Positions 1 to 5,045 of a stretch of DNA of 5,875 bases are shown piece by piece; position 1 is the first letter of the stretch, and every line of letters begins with the position of its first letter. This DNA is from Alphaproteobacteria bacterium (GTDB taxonomy: Bacteria; Pseudomonadota; Alphaproteobacteria; UBA9219). A program made the translations under genes and the position numbers. Under the pieces are notes generated by a model that was given only the letters and a program-made list of their open reading frames with translations, did no database searches and had not been told where the DNA came from. Location of the stretch: the NCBI GenBank assembly GCA_028716765.1, contig JAQUPC010000121.1, forward strand, positions 1-5,875, given 5' to 3'.

Positions 1-1
1 G

Positions 2-376
2 CATATGTTGGACGACAACACCGGCGTTGCTATCTGTGCTCTCGTAACAGGTAATGCGGATCCCCATATAACTTGTGCTGCTTCTGTTGCTCTTGGCCAA
101 GGCGGCTGCAAGTGGAAGTCGATGTCAGGCGGCGGCGGTTGTAATACCGGATGCACCGTTGATCCTCCCGTCTACACTTCCTATGGCGCCACCCCCCTGG
201 TTGGTGTTGGCAGTGGCACCATCTATCCCTGTGGGTTTGTGGCGGGTACTATCACTGGGGGAGGCACTCCTGCTGGTTCGGAATGCAGCGGTGGCCAATC
301 TCTTTTCCAGTGCTTGAACGGGGTTTGGTGGACGCTTTATAGCGTGCCGTGGTCTTGCAGCCCGCTTCCGGGGTAA
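2..376 (+). CDS. Cysteine-rich probable exported protein, C-terminal part (5' end outside window)
   Basis: I do not recognise a named family. The frame is open from the first in-frame codon (His, position 2) to the TAA at 374-376, giving 124 visible residues. The visible His-Met aligns with the internal His-Met of the minus-strand gene at 2162-2752, so the first ATG (5-7) is almost certainly internal and about 40 N-terminal residues, including any signal peptide, lie to the left. Both proteins share an HM, about 8 residues, ICAL, TGN, Cys, GCKWK, M, GG block. The visible part has nine cysteines and is rich in Gly, Ser and Thr, which suggests a disulfide-bonded protein outside the cytoplasm. 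Near the C-terminus, SLFQCLNGVWW resembles the short C-x-NG-x-W motifs of some secreted and minor-pilin-like proteins; this is only a weak resemblance. It is followed by about 180 non-coding bases before ihfA and is probably not co-transcribed with it. Confidence 0.7.
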   Translation, partial: HMLDDNTGVAICALVTGNADPHITCAASVALGQGGCKWKSMSGGGGCNTGCTVDPPVYTSYGATPLVGVGSGTIYPCGFVAGTITGGGTPAGSECSGGQSLFQCLNGVWWTLYSVPWSCSPLPG

Positions 377-425
377 ACGAGCGTTAACTTTAGAGCTTAT
401 TGTCTCTTAGGAGGTTAGAACGGCT

Positions 426-446
426 GGCTTTCAGGGCGCGAAAGCC
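426..446. other. Hairpin between the cysteine-rich gene and ihfA
   Basis: GGCTTTC (426-432) pairs perfectly with GAAAGCC (440-446) around a seven-base loop. It lies 50 bases after the upstream stop codon. No T-run follows on the plus strand, so it is not a convincing intrinsic terminator, though it may still help to end or stabilise the upstream transcript. An AGGAGG at 409-414 just before it has no start codon at a usable distance. Confidence 0.35.
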
Positions 447-493
447 CTTGCCTCTATTGCCTTGACCGGCCACAATAATTTTAAGCTTTCTCT

Positions 494-522
494 TTGACGA
501 TTCGCGCCGGACGTATTAGGCT
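494..522 (+). promoter_or_regulatory. Candidate sigma70-type promoter for ihfA-merR
   Basis: TTGACG (494-499) is a five of six match to the -35 consensus. It is followed after exactly 17 bases by TAGGCT (517-522), which keeps the key T, A and final T of a -10 box. Transcription would start near 529, leaving a leader of about 30 nt before the ihfA start. This is a pattern match only. Confidence 0.5.
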
Positions 523-558
523 ACGATTCATCTTTCACAGCTTTTCCCGTAGGAGCCG

Positions 559-891
559 ATGACCGAAACCACCGTCACCCGCGCCCAGCTTGCTGAAGCT
601 GTCTATCAGGAAGTTGGCCTGTCCCGGAATGACTCGGCCCAACTGGTCGATGTTATTCTTGAAGAAATCAGCAAAGCCCTCGTAAAGGACGAGATGGTCA
701 AGCTGTCCTCGTTCGGCAGCTTCCAGGTCCGCAGCAAGGCGCAACGCATCGGCCGCAACCCCAAAACGGGCGAGGAAGTTCCCATATTGCCGCGCCGCGT
801 TCTGGTGTTCAGGGCGAGCCACGTTCTAAAAGACAAGATCAACAGGGCACAATCCGCAACGGGAACCCAGAGCCAGACAGGTGGCGCATGA
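559..891 (+). CDS. ihfA: Integration host factor subunit alpha
   Basis: This is the alpha subunit of IHF, the heterodimeric nucleoid protein that binds a degenerate site and bends DNA sharply for recombination, replication and transcription control. The 110-residue product spans the whole HU/IHF fold. The N-terminal helices (about 5-45) start [17 protein letters not shown], the VKLSSFGSF strand motif is at 47-55, and the family signature [12 protein letters not shown] is at 65-76. Pro68 corresponds to the proline at the tip of the beta arm that intercalates into DNA. The tail after about residue 97 ([12 protein letters not shown]) is polar and probably disordered, a little longer than in E. 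coli. The start is supported by AGGAG at 551-555. The signature and the MerR and tRNA-Pro neighbours favour IHF-alpha over HU or IHF-beta. The stop overlaps the next start codon (ATGA), so the two genes are probably translationally coupled. Confidence 0.93.
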   Translation: MTETTVTRAQLAEAVYQEVGLSRNDSAQLVDVILEEISKALVKDEMVKLSSFGSFQVRSKAQRIGRNPKTGEEVPILPRRVLVFRASHVLKDKINRAQSATGTQSQTGGA

Positions 892-1367
892 GCACGGATT
901 TTCAGGCAACGTCCAATCCCTCCGCCTCCCTTATGAGCGCGAAGGCTACCGAGATGAAAGCGCCCGGCGCGTTCCGGACGATAAGCGAAGTGGCCGCCAA
1001 TCTGGACGTGCCCCAGCACGTTCTGCGTTTTTGGGAAAGCAAGTTTCAGCAGGTGCGCCCGCTTAAGCGCGGCGGCGGCCGCCGTTACTACAGGCCGGAA
1101 GACGTCGCGCTGCTGACCAGCATCAAGGATCTGCTCTACAATCAAGGCTTTACCATTCGCGGCGTGCAAAAGCTTTTGCGCGAAAACGGACGCTTTCCGC
1201 TCGTCAGGCCTTCGGCGGGCGAGGCGCAGCATGCGCCCGTAATGACCCGTTCGGTGCCGGAAGCCGGCCGGAGCGTTACGCTTTCGGGCTCCGCGCGCCG
1301 CGAGGTCGAGGGCGTTTTGAGCGAACTTAAGGCTCTGCGCGAGCTTTTGCGCCAGACGGGCGTTTAG
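888..1367 (+). CDS. MerR-family transcriptional regulator
   Basis: A 159-residue DNA-binding regulator. An N-terminal extension of about 28 residues precedes a winged helix-turn-helix: [25 protein letters not shown] (29-53) is the HTH, and [13 protein letters not shown] (61-73) is the wing that is diagnostic of MerR proteins. Helices with [14 protein letters not shown] (87-100) follow. The C-terminal part is short. It has a low-complexity linker (about 103-135) and one predicted helix (about 137-157, [17 protein letters not shown]) that may dimerise. No cysteine metal site or drug-binding domain is visible, so the inducer, if any, is unknown. The ATG overlaps the ihfA stop by two bases and AGGTGG (879-884) lies just upstream, which suggests coupling to ihfA. 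A MerR gene directly after ihfA is, to my knowledge, a recurrent alphaproteobacterial arrangement, but its regulon is not evident here. Starts at Met16 or Met23 are possible alternatives. Confidence 0.88.
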   Translation: MSTDFQATSNPSASLMSAKATEMKAPGAFRTISEVAANLDVPQHVLRFWESKFQQVRPLKRGGGRRYYRPEDVALLTSIKDLLYNQGFTIRGVQKLLRENGRFPLVRPSAGEAQHAPVMTRSVPEAGRSVTLSGSARREVEGVLSELKALRELLRQTGV

Positions 1368-1391
1368 TTAAAATATCAAAATTACAATTCG

Positions 1392-1420
1392 TTGCTTTGC
1401 GGCTTTCGGCTGACTATAGT
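1392..1420 (+). promoter_or_regulatory. Candidate promoter for tRNA-Pro
   Basis: TTGCTT (1392-1397) and TATAGT (1415-1420) are separated by 17 bases, a good sigma70 arrangement just after the MerR stop codon. The predicted start near 1427 leaves a leader of roughly 38 nt before the mature tRNA, with a small CGGGC/GCCCG hairpin possible. It would let the tRNA be transcribed independently of ihfA-merR. Confidence 0.55.
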
Positions 1421-1464
1421 GCCGCACCCGGCGGGCTTTACCCGGCCCGTTTAAGACGATGTAT

Positions 1465-1541
1465 CGGAGCATAGCGCAGCCTGGTAGCGCACCTGTCTGG
1501 GGGACAGGGGGTCGTGGGTTCAAATCCCGCTGCTCCGACCA
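1465..1541 (+). tRNA. tRNA-Pro, anticodon GGG
   Basis: A 77-nt cloverleaf with the CCA end encoded (1539-1541). The acceptor stem CGGAGCA (1465-1471) pairs with TGCTCCG (1531-1537), with A1538 as discriminator. The D stem is GCGC/GCGC (1474-1477 and 1487-1490) and the D loop contains GG. The anticodon stem CCTGT/ACAGG (1492-1496 and 1504-1508) encloses the loop CTGGGGG, with anticodon GGG at 1499-1501. The T stem GTGGG/CCCGC (1514-1518 and 1526-1530) encloses TTCAAAT. It decodes CCC and CCU proline codons. The position just downstream of ihfA and a MerR gene fits alphaproteobacterial gene order. Confidence 0.97.
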
Positions 1542-1578
1542 TTTATGAAAAGGCCCCATATGGGGCCTTTTTCATAAA
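1542..1578 (+). terminator. Intrinsic terminator after tRNA-Pro
   Basis: GGCCCCA (1552-1558) and TGGGGCC (1561-1567) form a GC-rich stem, followed by five T residues (1568-1572). The pairing continues outward through A-rich and T-rich arms (TTTATGAAAA against TTTTTCATAAA) with one bulged T. It starts one base after the tRNA CCA, so it is well placed to end the tRNA transcript. The A-rich left arm means it could also work on the opposite strand. Confidence 0.9.
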
Positions 1579-1597
1579 TAGGCTGTGAGTGTCCGGG

Positions 1598-1631
1598 TTT
1601 GAACCCACGACGAACAAATAAAGTGGGTTCA
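1598..1631. repeat. Inverted tRNA T-arm-like sequence and hairpin before the glycosylase start
   Basis: Bases 1598-1611 are the exact reverse complement of tRNA-Pro bases 1511-1524 (the end of the variable loop, the 5' T stem and part of the T loop), a 14-nt match lying 57 bases beyond the tRNA. Weaker matching continues into CCGGG on the left. In addition, TGAACCCAC (1600-1608) pairs with GTGGGTTCA (1623-1631), a 9-bp stem that includes the A of the ATG at 1631. The block may be a decayed remnant of a minus-strand tRNA 3' part. The T stem and loop do not form properly, so it is not a functional tRNA. Confidence 0.5.
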
Positions 1632-2115
1632 TGACCCCCGCCCGAAGCTTTCCGCCTATTGCAAACAAATCAGCGCGAATTCTGATCCTCGGCAGCATAC
1701 CGGGCAAGGCGTCGCTTGCGGCGGGGCAGTATTACGCGCATCCGCATAATCTGTTTTGGCCGATCATGGGCGGAATTATCGGCGCAAGCCTGATGCGCCT
1801 TATGAACAAAGGGCCGGGGCGCTTAAGGCGAGCGACATCGCGTTGTGGGATGTTTTGAAATCCTGCCGCCGGACCGGAAGCCTTGATTCCGGCACTGACG
1901 AGAACTCGGTCAAACCGAACGATTTTAAGGCCTTTTTTCGCAAACATCCGCATATAACGCATGTGTTCTTTAACGGCGGGAACGCGGAAAGATATTTCAT
2001 GAAATACGTTTTGCCATTGCCCGGAAGCCGTGAAAAATCGCTGCAATACACGCGCCTTCCGTCCACGAGCCTGGCCAACGCTTCAAGGAGCCCGCCAAGT
2101 AAAGGGACGCTTTAA
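1631..2115 (+). pseudogene. Frameshifted family 6 uracil-DNA glycosylase superfamily gene (hypoxanthine-DNA glycosylase-like)
   Basis: Two adjacent frames together encode about 160 residues of one HDG-like enzyme, which removes deaminated bases such as hypoxanthine from DNA. Frame one from the ATG at 1631 gives SFPPIANKSARILILGSIPG and then AAGQYYAHPHNLFWPIMG, the first motif region; Asn40 lies about where the family's proposed catalytic Asn is. Similarity is lost after GGIIGA (about 1786). It resumes in the -1 frame with KPDAPYEQRAGALKASDIALWDVLKSC, then SLDS, PNDF, HVFFNGGNAE and the C-terminal motif RLPSTSLANAS. Adding one A at the AA of 1786-1787 restores GIIGA-KPDAPYEQR, so a one-base deletion is the simplest explanation. 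Without it, frame one ends in unrelated residues at 1858. The last dozen residues (RSPPSKGTL) also look poorly conserved, so a second shift near 2085-2100 is possible. No clear ribosome binding site precedes the ATG. A sequencing error cannot be excluded. Confidence 0.75.
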
Positions 2116-2148
2116 GCTGCTGCGATCAATAAAAAATTGAAGAGACTT

Positions 2149-2166
2149 GTTAAGGGGAGCCTTAAC
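2149..2166 (-). terminator. Possible terminator hairpin between convergent genes
   Basis: GTTAAGG (2149-2155) and CCTTAAC (2160-2166) form a perfect 7-bp stem with a four-base loop. The stem overlaps the stop codon of the minus-strand gene (2162-2164). On the minus strand a run of six T residues (2131-2136 complement) follows only about 12 bases later, so it is a weak intrinsic terminator at best. Confidence 0.35.
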
Positions 2167-2752
2167 CACAATGTGGCGTTGTGCCAGTGTAGTATTTCAG
2201 ATTACTGCCGACGGGGCAGACGGAATACGGCGTCACAGTTCCTGTCGAGGGCGTTCCTCCGGCACAGAGAAAGGCCTCGCCTATTCCATAACAACCAGCG
2301 TCCCAACCCGATCCTCCTATCGCGCTGTAAGGCAGTGGACCGCTCATGCCGTAATGTCCGGTGCCGTCGACCGATCCGCAGTAACCCCATACGCCAAGAT
2401 CTTTCACAACGGTAAATCCGTTATTGCAAGGCCCTTGAGTGCCCATTGTGACCAGAGCGGGGCATAGAGGGGCGCCATAGTAGGGATTAAAATAACAATA
2501 ATAAGTGTAAGAGGCCATCCCTCCCGTCATCGTTTTCCATTTACAGCCGTCCATATTGTCGGAGCATTTTGCAGCTCCGTTTCCAGTCTTGAGAGCGCAT
2601 ATGACGAGACTGTCATTGTTGTTCGACATGTGAGTCGCGCCAAGCGTGTAACAATCGTCCTCCGGCTCAAAGGTATCCGCCGGTGGAGTCGCCAAAGCGG
2701 GAAACGACAGGCTGGCGAGAACCAAAGCGGTGAGAACAAGGCGAAAGCGCAT
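2162..2752 (-). CDS. Cysteine-rich exported protein with Sec signal peptide
   Basis: No named family recognised. The start at 2752 is preferred over upstream in-frame codons because an AGGAG (complement of 2759-2763) precedes it by six bases and the resulting N-terminus is a textbook signal peptide: MRFR, a hydrophobic stretch to about residue 17, then FPALA with probable cleavage after Ala21. The 196-residue product has 12 cysteines, all after the signal (34, 52, 63, 70, 86, 97, 109, 125, 154, 163, 179, 195). That even number fits up to six disulfides and a periplasmic or extracellular location. Residues 41-78 (HM, ICAL, TGN, GCKWKTMTGG) match the partial gene at the left edge, showing paralogy. 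The rest is rich in Gly, Tyr, Ser and Pro, with no transmembrane anchor or enzyme motif. It converges on the broken glycosylase gene and diverges from cutA. Gene identity is sure; function is unknown. A pilus-tip or surface role would be speculation. Confidence 0.82.
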   Translation of the reverse strand: MRFRLVLTALVLASLSFPALATPPADTFEPEDDCYTLGATHMSNNNDSLVICALKTGNGAAKCSDNMDGCKWKTMTGGMASYTYYCYFNPYYGAPLCPALVTMGTQGPCNNGFTVVKDLGVWGYCGSVDGTGHYGMSGPLPYSAIGGSGWDAGCYGIGEAFLCAGGTPSTGTVTPYSVCPVGSNLKYYTGTTPHCG

Positions 2753-2785
2753 GATCGACTCCTGCGAGATAAGGAACGGTTGTAT

Positions 2786-2800
2786 ATACTTTTCAAGTAT
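2786..2800. promoter_or_regulatory. Palindrome in the divergent spacer between the cysteine-rich gene and cutA
   Basis: ATACTTTTCAAGTAT is a perfect inverted repeat (six-base arms, three-base centre) lying 34 bases upstream of the cysteine-rich gene's start codon. Its core CTTTTCAAG recurs in direct orientation at 2854-2862, 65 bases away. Two copies in an AT-rich divergent spacer could be operator sites or the base of a 5' UTR hairpin. I could not identify a convincing -35/-10 pair for either divergent gene in this 160-bp spacer. Confidence 0.3.
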
Positions 2801-2912
2801 GAATAAAGGCTTAACCGGGAGGTAAAAACAAAAGTAACCTAATAAAAACAAGGCTTTTCAAGAATACATGGCCGGAGCATAGTGTTATACCATTGTGACG
2901 GGGAGTCACTTT

Positions 2913-3248
2913 ATGTTCGAATATATCTTCGTTTATATCACGGCGGCTTCACAGGAAGAGGCCTCAAAAATCGCGCGTGCGCTGGTTGAGGACGAGCTGG
3001 CGGCGTGCGCCAACATCATCCCCGGCATGCATAGTATCTATCGCCATGAGGGCGAAGTGAAAGAGGCGGACGAGGTTGTCATGATCGTCAAGACCCGTGC
3101 GGATTTGTTCGAGCATCTTACGGAGCGGGTGAAGCGCTTGCACTCCTATTCCTGCCCGTGCATTGTGGCTTTGCCCTTGGTGGACGGCTCGCCCGATTAT
3201 CTGCAGTGGATCGAAGATTCCACGTTGCCGGAAGATCTGGAAGATTAA
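2913..3248 (+). CDS. cutA: CutA-like divalent cation tolerance protein
   Basis: CutA proteins are small, very stable trimers related in fold to PII signalling proteins. They are linked genetically to copper and other divalent-metal tolerance, though the biochemical role is poorly defined. The 111-residue product covers the whole domain: FVYITAASQEEASKIARALVEDELAAC (6-32), ANIIPGMHSIYRHEGEVKEADEVVMIVKT (33-61), then RVKRLHSYSCPCIVALPL (72-89) and YLQWIEDST (96-104). The common HPYEVPEI segment reads HSYSCPCI here, a variant I recall as common in alphaproteobacteria. The ATG at 2913 is chosen over the in-frame GTG at 2895 because GGGGAG (2900-2905) lies seven bases before it and the product then starts right at the conserved first strand. 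It is the first gene of a likely operon, 34 bp before gmhA. Confidence 0.93.
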   Translation: MFEYIFVYITAASQEEASKIARALVEDELAACANIIPGMHSIYRHEGEVKEADEVVMIVKTRADLFEHLTERVKRLHSYSCPCIVALPLVDGSPDYLQWIEDSTLPEDLED

Positions 3249-3282
3249 GCGCTTCGCCCCTTGGAGAAACGAGGAGAAAAAG

Positions 3283-3855
3283 ATGGATTTATCGCTGGCC
3301 GCTTATCTCGATCAATCCGCCGACGCCATAAGCGCCACGGTGGCGCACGTGCCGGAAGCCAGCATGACGTGCGCCGTCGATATGTGCGTCACGGCCTTGA
3401 AGAACGGCAAGACGATTTTGGTTTGCGGCAACGGCGGTTCGGCCTCCGACGCCATGCACATCGCGGGCGAGTTCGTGGGGCGCTTTTTGAAGAACCGCAA
3501 GGCCTTTCGCTGCATTTGCCTTTCGGACAATCCGGCGGTGTTGACGGCGTGGGCGAACGATTTTGATTTCGCCACCGTTTATTCGCGGCAGGTGGAGGCC
3601 TATGGCGAAGCGGGCGGCGTTCTGATCGCCATCACTACGAGCGGCAACTCGCCGAACGTCCTGAACGCGGCGCAAAAGGCGAAAGAGATGGGACTCGGCG
3701 TCATCGGCTTGACGGGCGAAGGCGGCGGCAAGCTGGCGGCGCATTGCGACGTCTTGCTCGACGCGCCCAGCAATCAAACGCCGCTCGTCCAACAGGTTCA
3801 CGTTTGCCTTTACCACTATCTTTGCGCCGTGGTCGAAACGCGGATGGCGGGGTAA
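3283..3855 (+). CDS. gmhA: Phosphoheptose isomerase (D-sedoheptulose 7-phosphate isomerase)
   Basis: GmhA converts D-sedoheptulose 7-phosphate to D-glycero-D-manno-heptose 7-phosphate in the cytoplasm, the first step to activated heptose for LPS core or other glycans. The 190-residue product is a single SIS domain of normal length. Visible motifs are CGNGGSASDAMHIAGEFVGRF (48-68), AITTSGNSPNVLNAA (116-130), LTGEGGGKLA (143-152) and QQVHVCLYHYLC (170-181). His59, Glu63, Gln170 and His178 align with E. coli His61, Glu65, Gln172 and His180, the zinc-binding and catalytic residues, so the enzyme is probably active. The usual Gln-Glu pair is Gln-Gln here. The start at 3283 is fixed by GAGGAG (3271-3276) six bases upstream; the longer frame would overlap cutA out of frame. 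DiaA-like SIS proteins are the main alternative, but the conserved active site argues for GmhA. No other heptose gene is in the window. Confidence 0.88.
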   Translation: MDLSLAAYLDQSADAISATVAHVPEASMTCAVDMCVTALKNGKTILVCGNGGSASDAMHIAGEFVGRFLKNRKAFRCICLSDNPAVLTAWANDFDFATVYSRQVEAYGEAGGVLIAITTSGNSPNVLNAAQKAKEMGLGVIGLTGEGGGKLAAHCDVLLDAPSNQTPLVQQVHVCLYHYLCAVVETRMAG

Positions 3856-3872
3856 TTCCTGCGGGGAGTATA

Positions 3873-4751
3873 ATGGCGCTTGCCTATAACAACGGCTCTT
3901 TCGTCGAAAAGAACACGATTACGATCAGCCTCGCCGATTTCGGGTTCAGCCGCGGGCTCGCCTTTTTCGAGACGATGCGCGTCTACGGCGGCGCGCCGTT
4001 TCATATGGCGGATCATCTGCTGCGCCTGCAAAAAGGCGCGGAGCAACTGGGCCTTTCGTTGCCGCTTACGCTGCCGGATATTGAAGCCGTCGTTCACCGG
4101 ATATGCGCGCACAATAAATTCCCTCACAGCACCGTGAAGTTTTACTTTACGGCAGGCGAGGCCCGTCTTTCGCCGTACAGCCTCGGCGGCGATCACGATT
4201 TCACACCGCATCTTATCGTCGTCGAAGACGAAATGAAGCCCGATCATCCCGACGCGCCTTTCGGACTGGAGTTTTACAAGCGCGGCCAGCGCATAAAAAC
4301 CGTGCCGCATGAACGGGCTTTGCCGAAGGTCAAGTCGATCAGTTATTTGCAGGCCTACTATGCCGCGCGCGAGGCCGGGCCGGAATGGGACGACATCCTG
4401 TTCACGCACCGCGACGGTTATGTGACGGAGGCGACGCGCGCCAATTTTTTCTGCGTCATCGACGGCGTTTTATCCACGCCGTTCGAAAACATTCTGGACG
4501 GCGTGACACGCAAGGTCGTTCTGGAAATCGCGGAAGATGAGGGCATCCCTGTCGCCGAATGCCGCCTTATGCCTGCCGATCTCGCCACAGCCACCGAGGC
4601 TTTCACGTCCGGCAGCCCGATTGAAATGGTTCCCGCCCGGAAGATCGACGATCACATTCTGCCCACGACGATGGACGGCCCGGTTTTCAGGCAATTGCGC
4701 AAGGCCTTCACGGCCAAGATCGAGGAGTCCTGCCGGGTTTTTTCGCGATAA
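3873..4751 (+). CDS. Class IV PLP-dependent aminotransferase
   Basis: A fold-type IV pyridoxal-phosphate enzyme of 292 residues, the family of branched-chain aminotransferase, D-amino-acid aminotransferase and aminodeoxychorismate lyase. The N-terminal lobe has the typical ADFGFSRGLAFFETMRVYGG (21-40) and then HLLRLQKGAEQLGL (48-61). The motif PKVKSISYLQAYYAAREA (151-168) carries the probable Schiff-base Lys154. DGYVTEATRANFFCV (181-195) carries Glu186, expected to contact the PLP ring nitrogen, and ILDGVTR (207-213) is the phosphate-binding loop. A late FTSGSPIEMVPARKID segment (244-259) is also typical. The sequence does not settle the substrate. I lean toward a D-amino-acid or branched-chain aminotransferase over the lyase, but would not assign an EC number. 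The start at 3873 follows GGGGAG (3863-3868) at four bases and lies 17 bp after gmhA, so it is the likely third gene of the cutA operon. Confidence 0.9.
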   Translation: MALAYNNGSFVEKNTITISLADFGFSRGLAFFETMRVYGGAPFHMADHLLRLQKGAEQLGLSLPLTLPDIEAVVHRICAHNKFPHSTVKFYFTAGEARLSPYSLGGDHDFTPHLIVVEDEMKPDHPDAPFGLEFYKRGQRIKTVPHERALPKVKSISYLQAYYAAREAGPEWDDILFTHRDGYVTEATRANFFCVIDGVLSTPFENILDGVTRKVVLEIAEDEGIPVAECRLMPADLATATEAFTSGSPIEMVPARKIDDHILPTTMDGPVFRQLRKAFTAKIEESCRVFSR

Positions 4752-4782
4752 ACTCAGCAAGGTCAGGAGCATCTAATAATAA

Positions 4783-4814
4783 ATAAAAGTCCTCTACCCC
4801 GAGAGGGGGAGAGG
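4783..4814 (-). terminator. Probable intrinsic terminator reading leftward
   Basis: CCTCT (4791-4795) pairs with AGAGG (4810-4814) and CCCC (4797-4800) with GGGG (4805-4808), with one A/G mismatch between them and a GAGA loop. On the minus strand the stem is followed by a T-rich tract (complement of AATAAATAAAAGT, 4778-4790), the layout of an intrinsic terminator for transcripts coming from the EAL gene. On the plus strand no T-run follows. The C-rich and G-rich arms also resemble widespread intergenic repeats. Confidence 0.5.
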
Positions 4815-4816
4815 AA

Positions 4817-4889
4817 GCAAAATCTTGGCGTTACGGCTTGTCCGCCGAAGCCCAAGGGGCGAAGGCGGAAGTAACGCCCTAGATTTTGC
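4817..4889. repeat. Long imperfect inverted repeat
   Basis: The left arm 4817-4834 (GCAAAATCTTGGCGTTAC) pairs with the right arm 4871-4889 with only one mismatch and one extra base. Inside it, TCCGCC (4841-4846) pairs with GGCGGA (4864-4869), and a short GCCC/GGGC pairing sits at the centre. The unit is about 73 bases and has no credible reading frame, so it looks like a palindromic intergenic repeat or a small non-autonomous element. AGTCCT occurs on each side, at 4788-4793 and 4901-4906, which could be chance. Confidence 0.6.
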
Positions 4890-4927
4890 AGGTGAGGGGG
4901 AGTCCTGCCATTGACCCCTCCCCGTCC

Positions 4928-4989
4928 GTCACTCACTCGATGCACCGTCCGTGCTTAATCGGGCGAAGTCGGTTCTTCGAGTGAGTGAC
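4928..4989. repeat. Inverted repeat with perfect 13-bp arms
   Basis: GTCACTCACTCGA (4928-4940) is perfectly complementary to TCGAGTGAGTGAC (4977-4989) around a 36-base interior that itself holds a GCAC/GTGC hairpin (4942-4954). GGGCGAAGTCGG in the interior (4961-4972) is close to GGGCGAAGGCGG in the preceding inverted repeat (4857-4868), hinting at shared origin. Function is unknown. Confidence 0.6.
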
Positions 4990-4994
4990 AGACG

Positions 4995-5015
4995 ACCCTC
5001 CCGCAAGGGGAGGGT
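4995..5015. repeat. GC-rich hairpin downstream of the EAL gene
   Basis: ACCCTCCC (4995-5002) and GGGAGGGT (5008-5015) form a perfect 8-bp stem with a five-base loop, 31 bases beyond the EAL stop codon. No T-run follows on either strand. It may slow polymerase or protect the 3' end. The CTCCCCTTGCGGGAGGG motif (minus strand) resembles intergenic repeats I recall from alphaproteobacteria. Together with the three preceding structures it fills most of the 294-bp gene-free stretch 4752-5045, where I see no coding sequence. Confidence 0.5.
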
Positions 5016-5045
5016 GATTATATATTACTCGCTGAATAATCAGGT

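Noticed and set aside
409..414. Perfect AGGAGG Shine-Dalgarno sequence after the first gene
   Set aside because: No ATG, GTG or TTG occurs at a usable distance downstream, so it does not mark a gene.
606..1232. Minus-strand frame of 208 codons over ihfA and merR
   Set aside because: It is a shadow of two well-supported plus-strand genes, with no family motifs of its own.
1368..1559. Minus-strand frame of 63 codons over tRNA-Pro
   Set aside because: It is the antisense of the tRNA and its terminator; the RDLNPRPPVPQTGALPGC phrase is the well-known spurious translation of antisense tRNA-Pro genes.
1598..1631. Classic integrase attachment site remnant
   Set aside because: The tRNA-like copy is inverted and T-arm only, whereas attachment duplications are direct repeats of the tRNA 3' end; no integrase gene is in the window.
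2..2752. Invertible shufflon-like cassette formed by the two facing cysteine-rich genes
   Set aside because: Nucleotide identity of the shared block looks only moderate, with no long identical inverted repeat or recombinase gene in view, so site-specific inversion is not supported.
2753..2851. N-terminal extension of the minus-strand exported protein to an upstream ATG
   Set aside because: The 33 extra residues would bury a clear signal peptide and strong ribosome binding site; the start at 2752 is much better supported.
3289..4409. Long minus-strand frames opposite gmhA and the aminotransferase
   Set aside because: These arise from codon bias of GC-rich genes; the Arg/Ala-rich products have no recognisable motif and the plus-strand genes have complete active sites.
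4783..5015. CRISPR array
   Set aside because: The repeats are inverted and of different sequence and length, without regularly spaced direct repeats or unique spacers.
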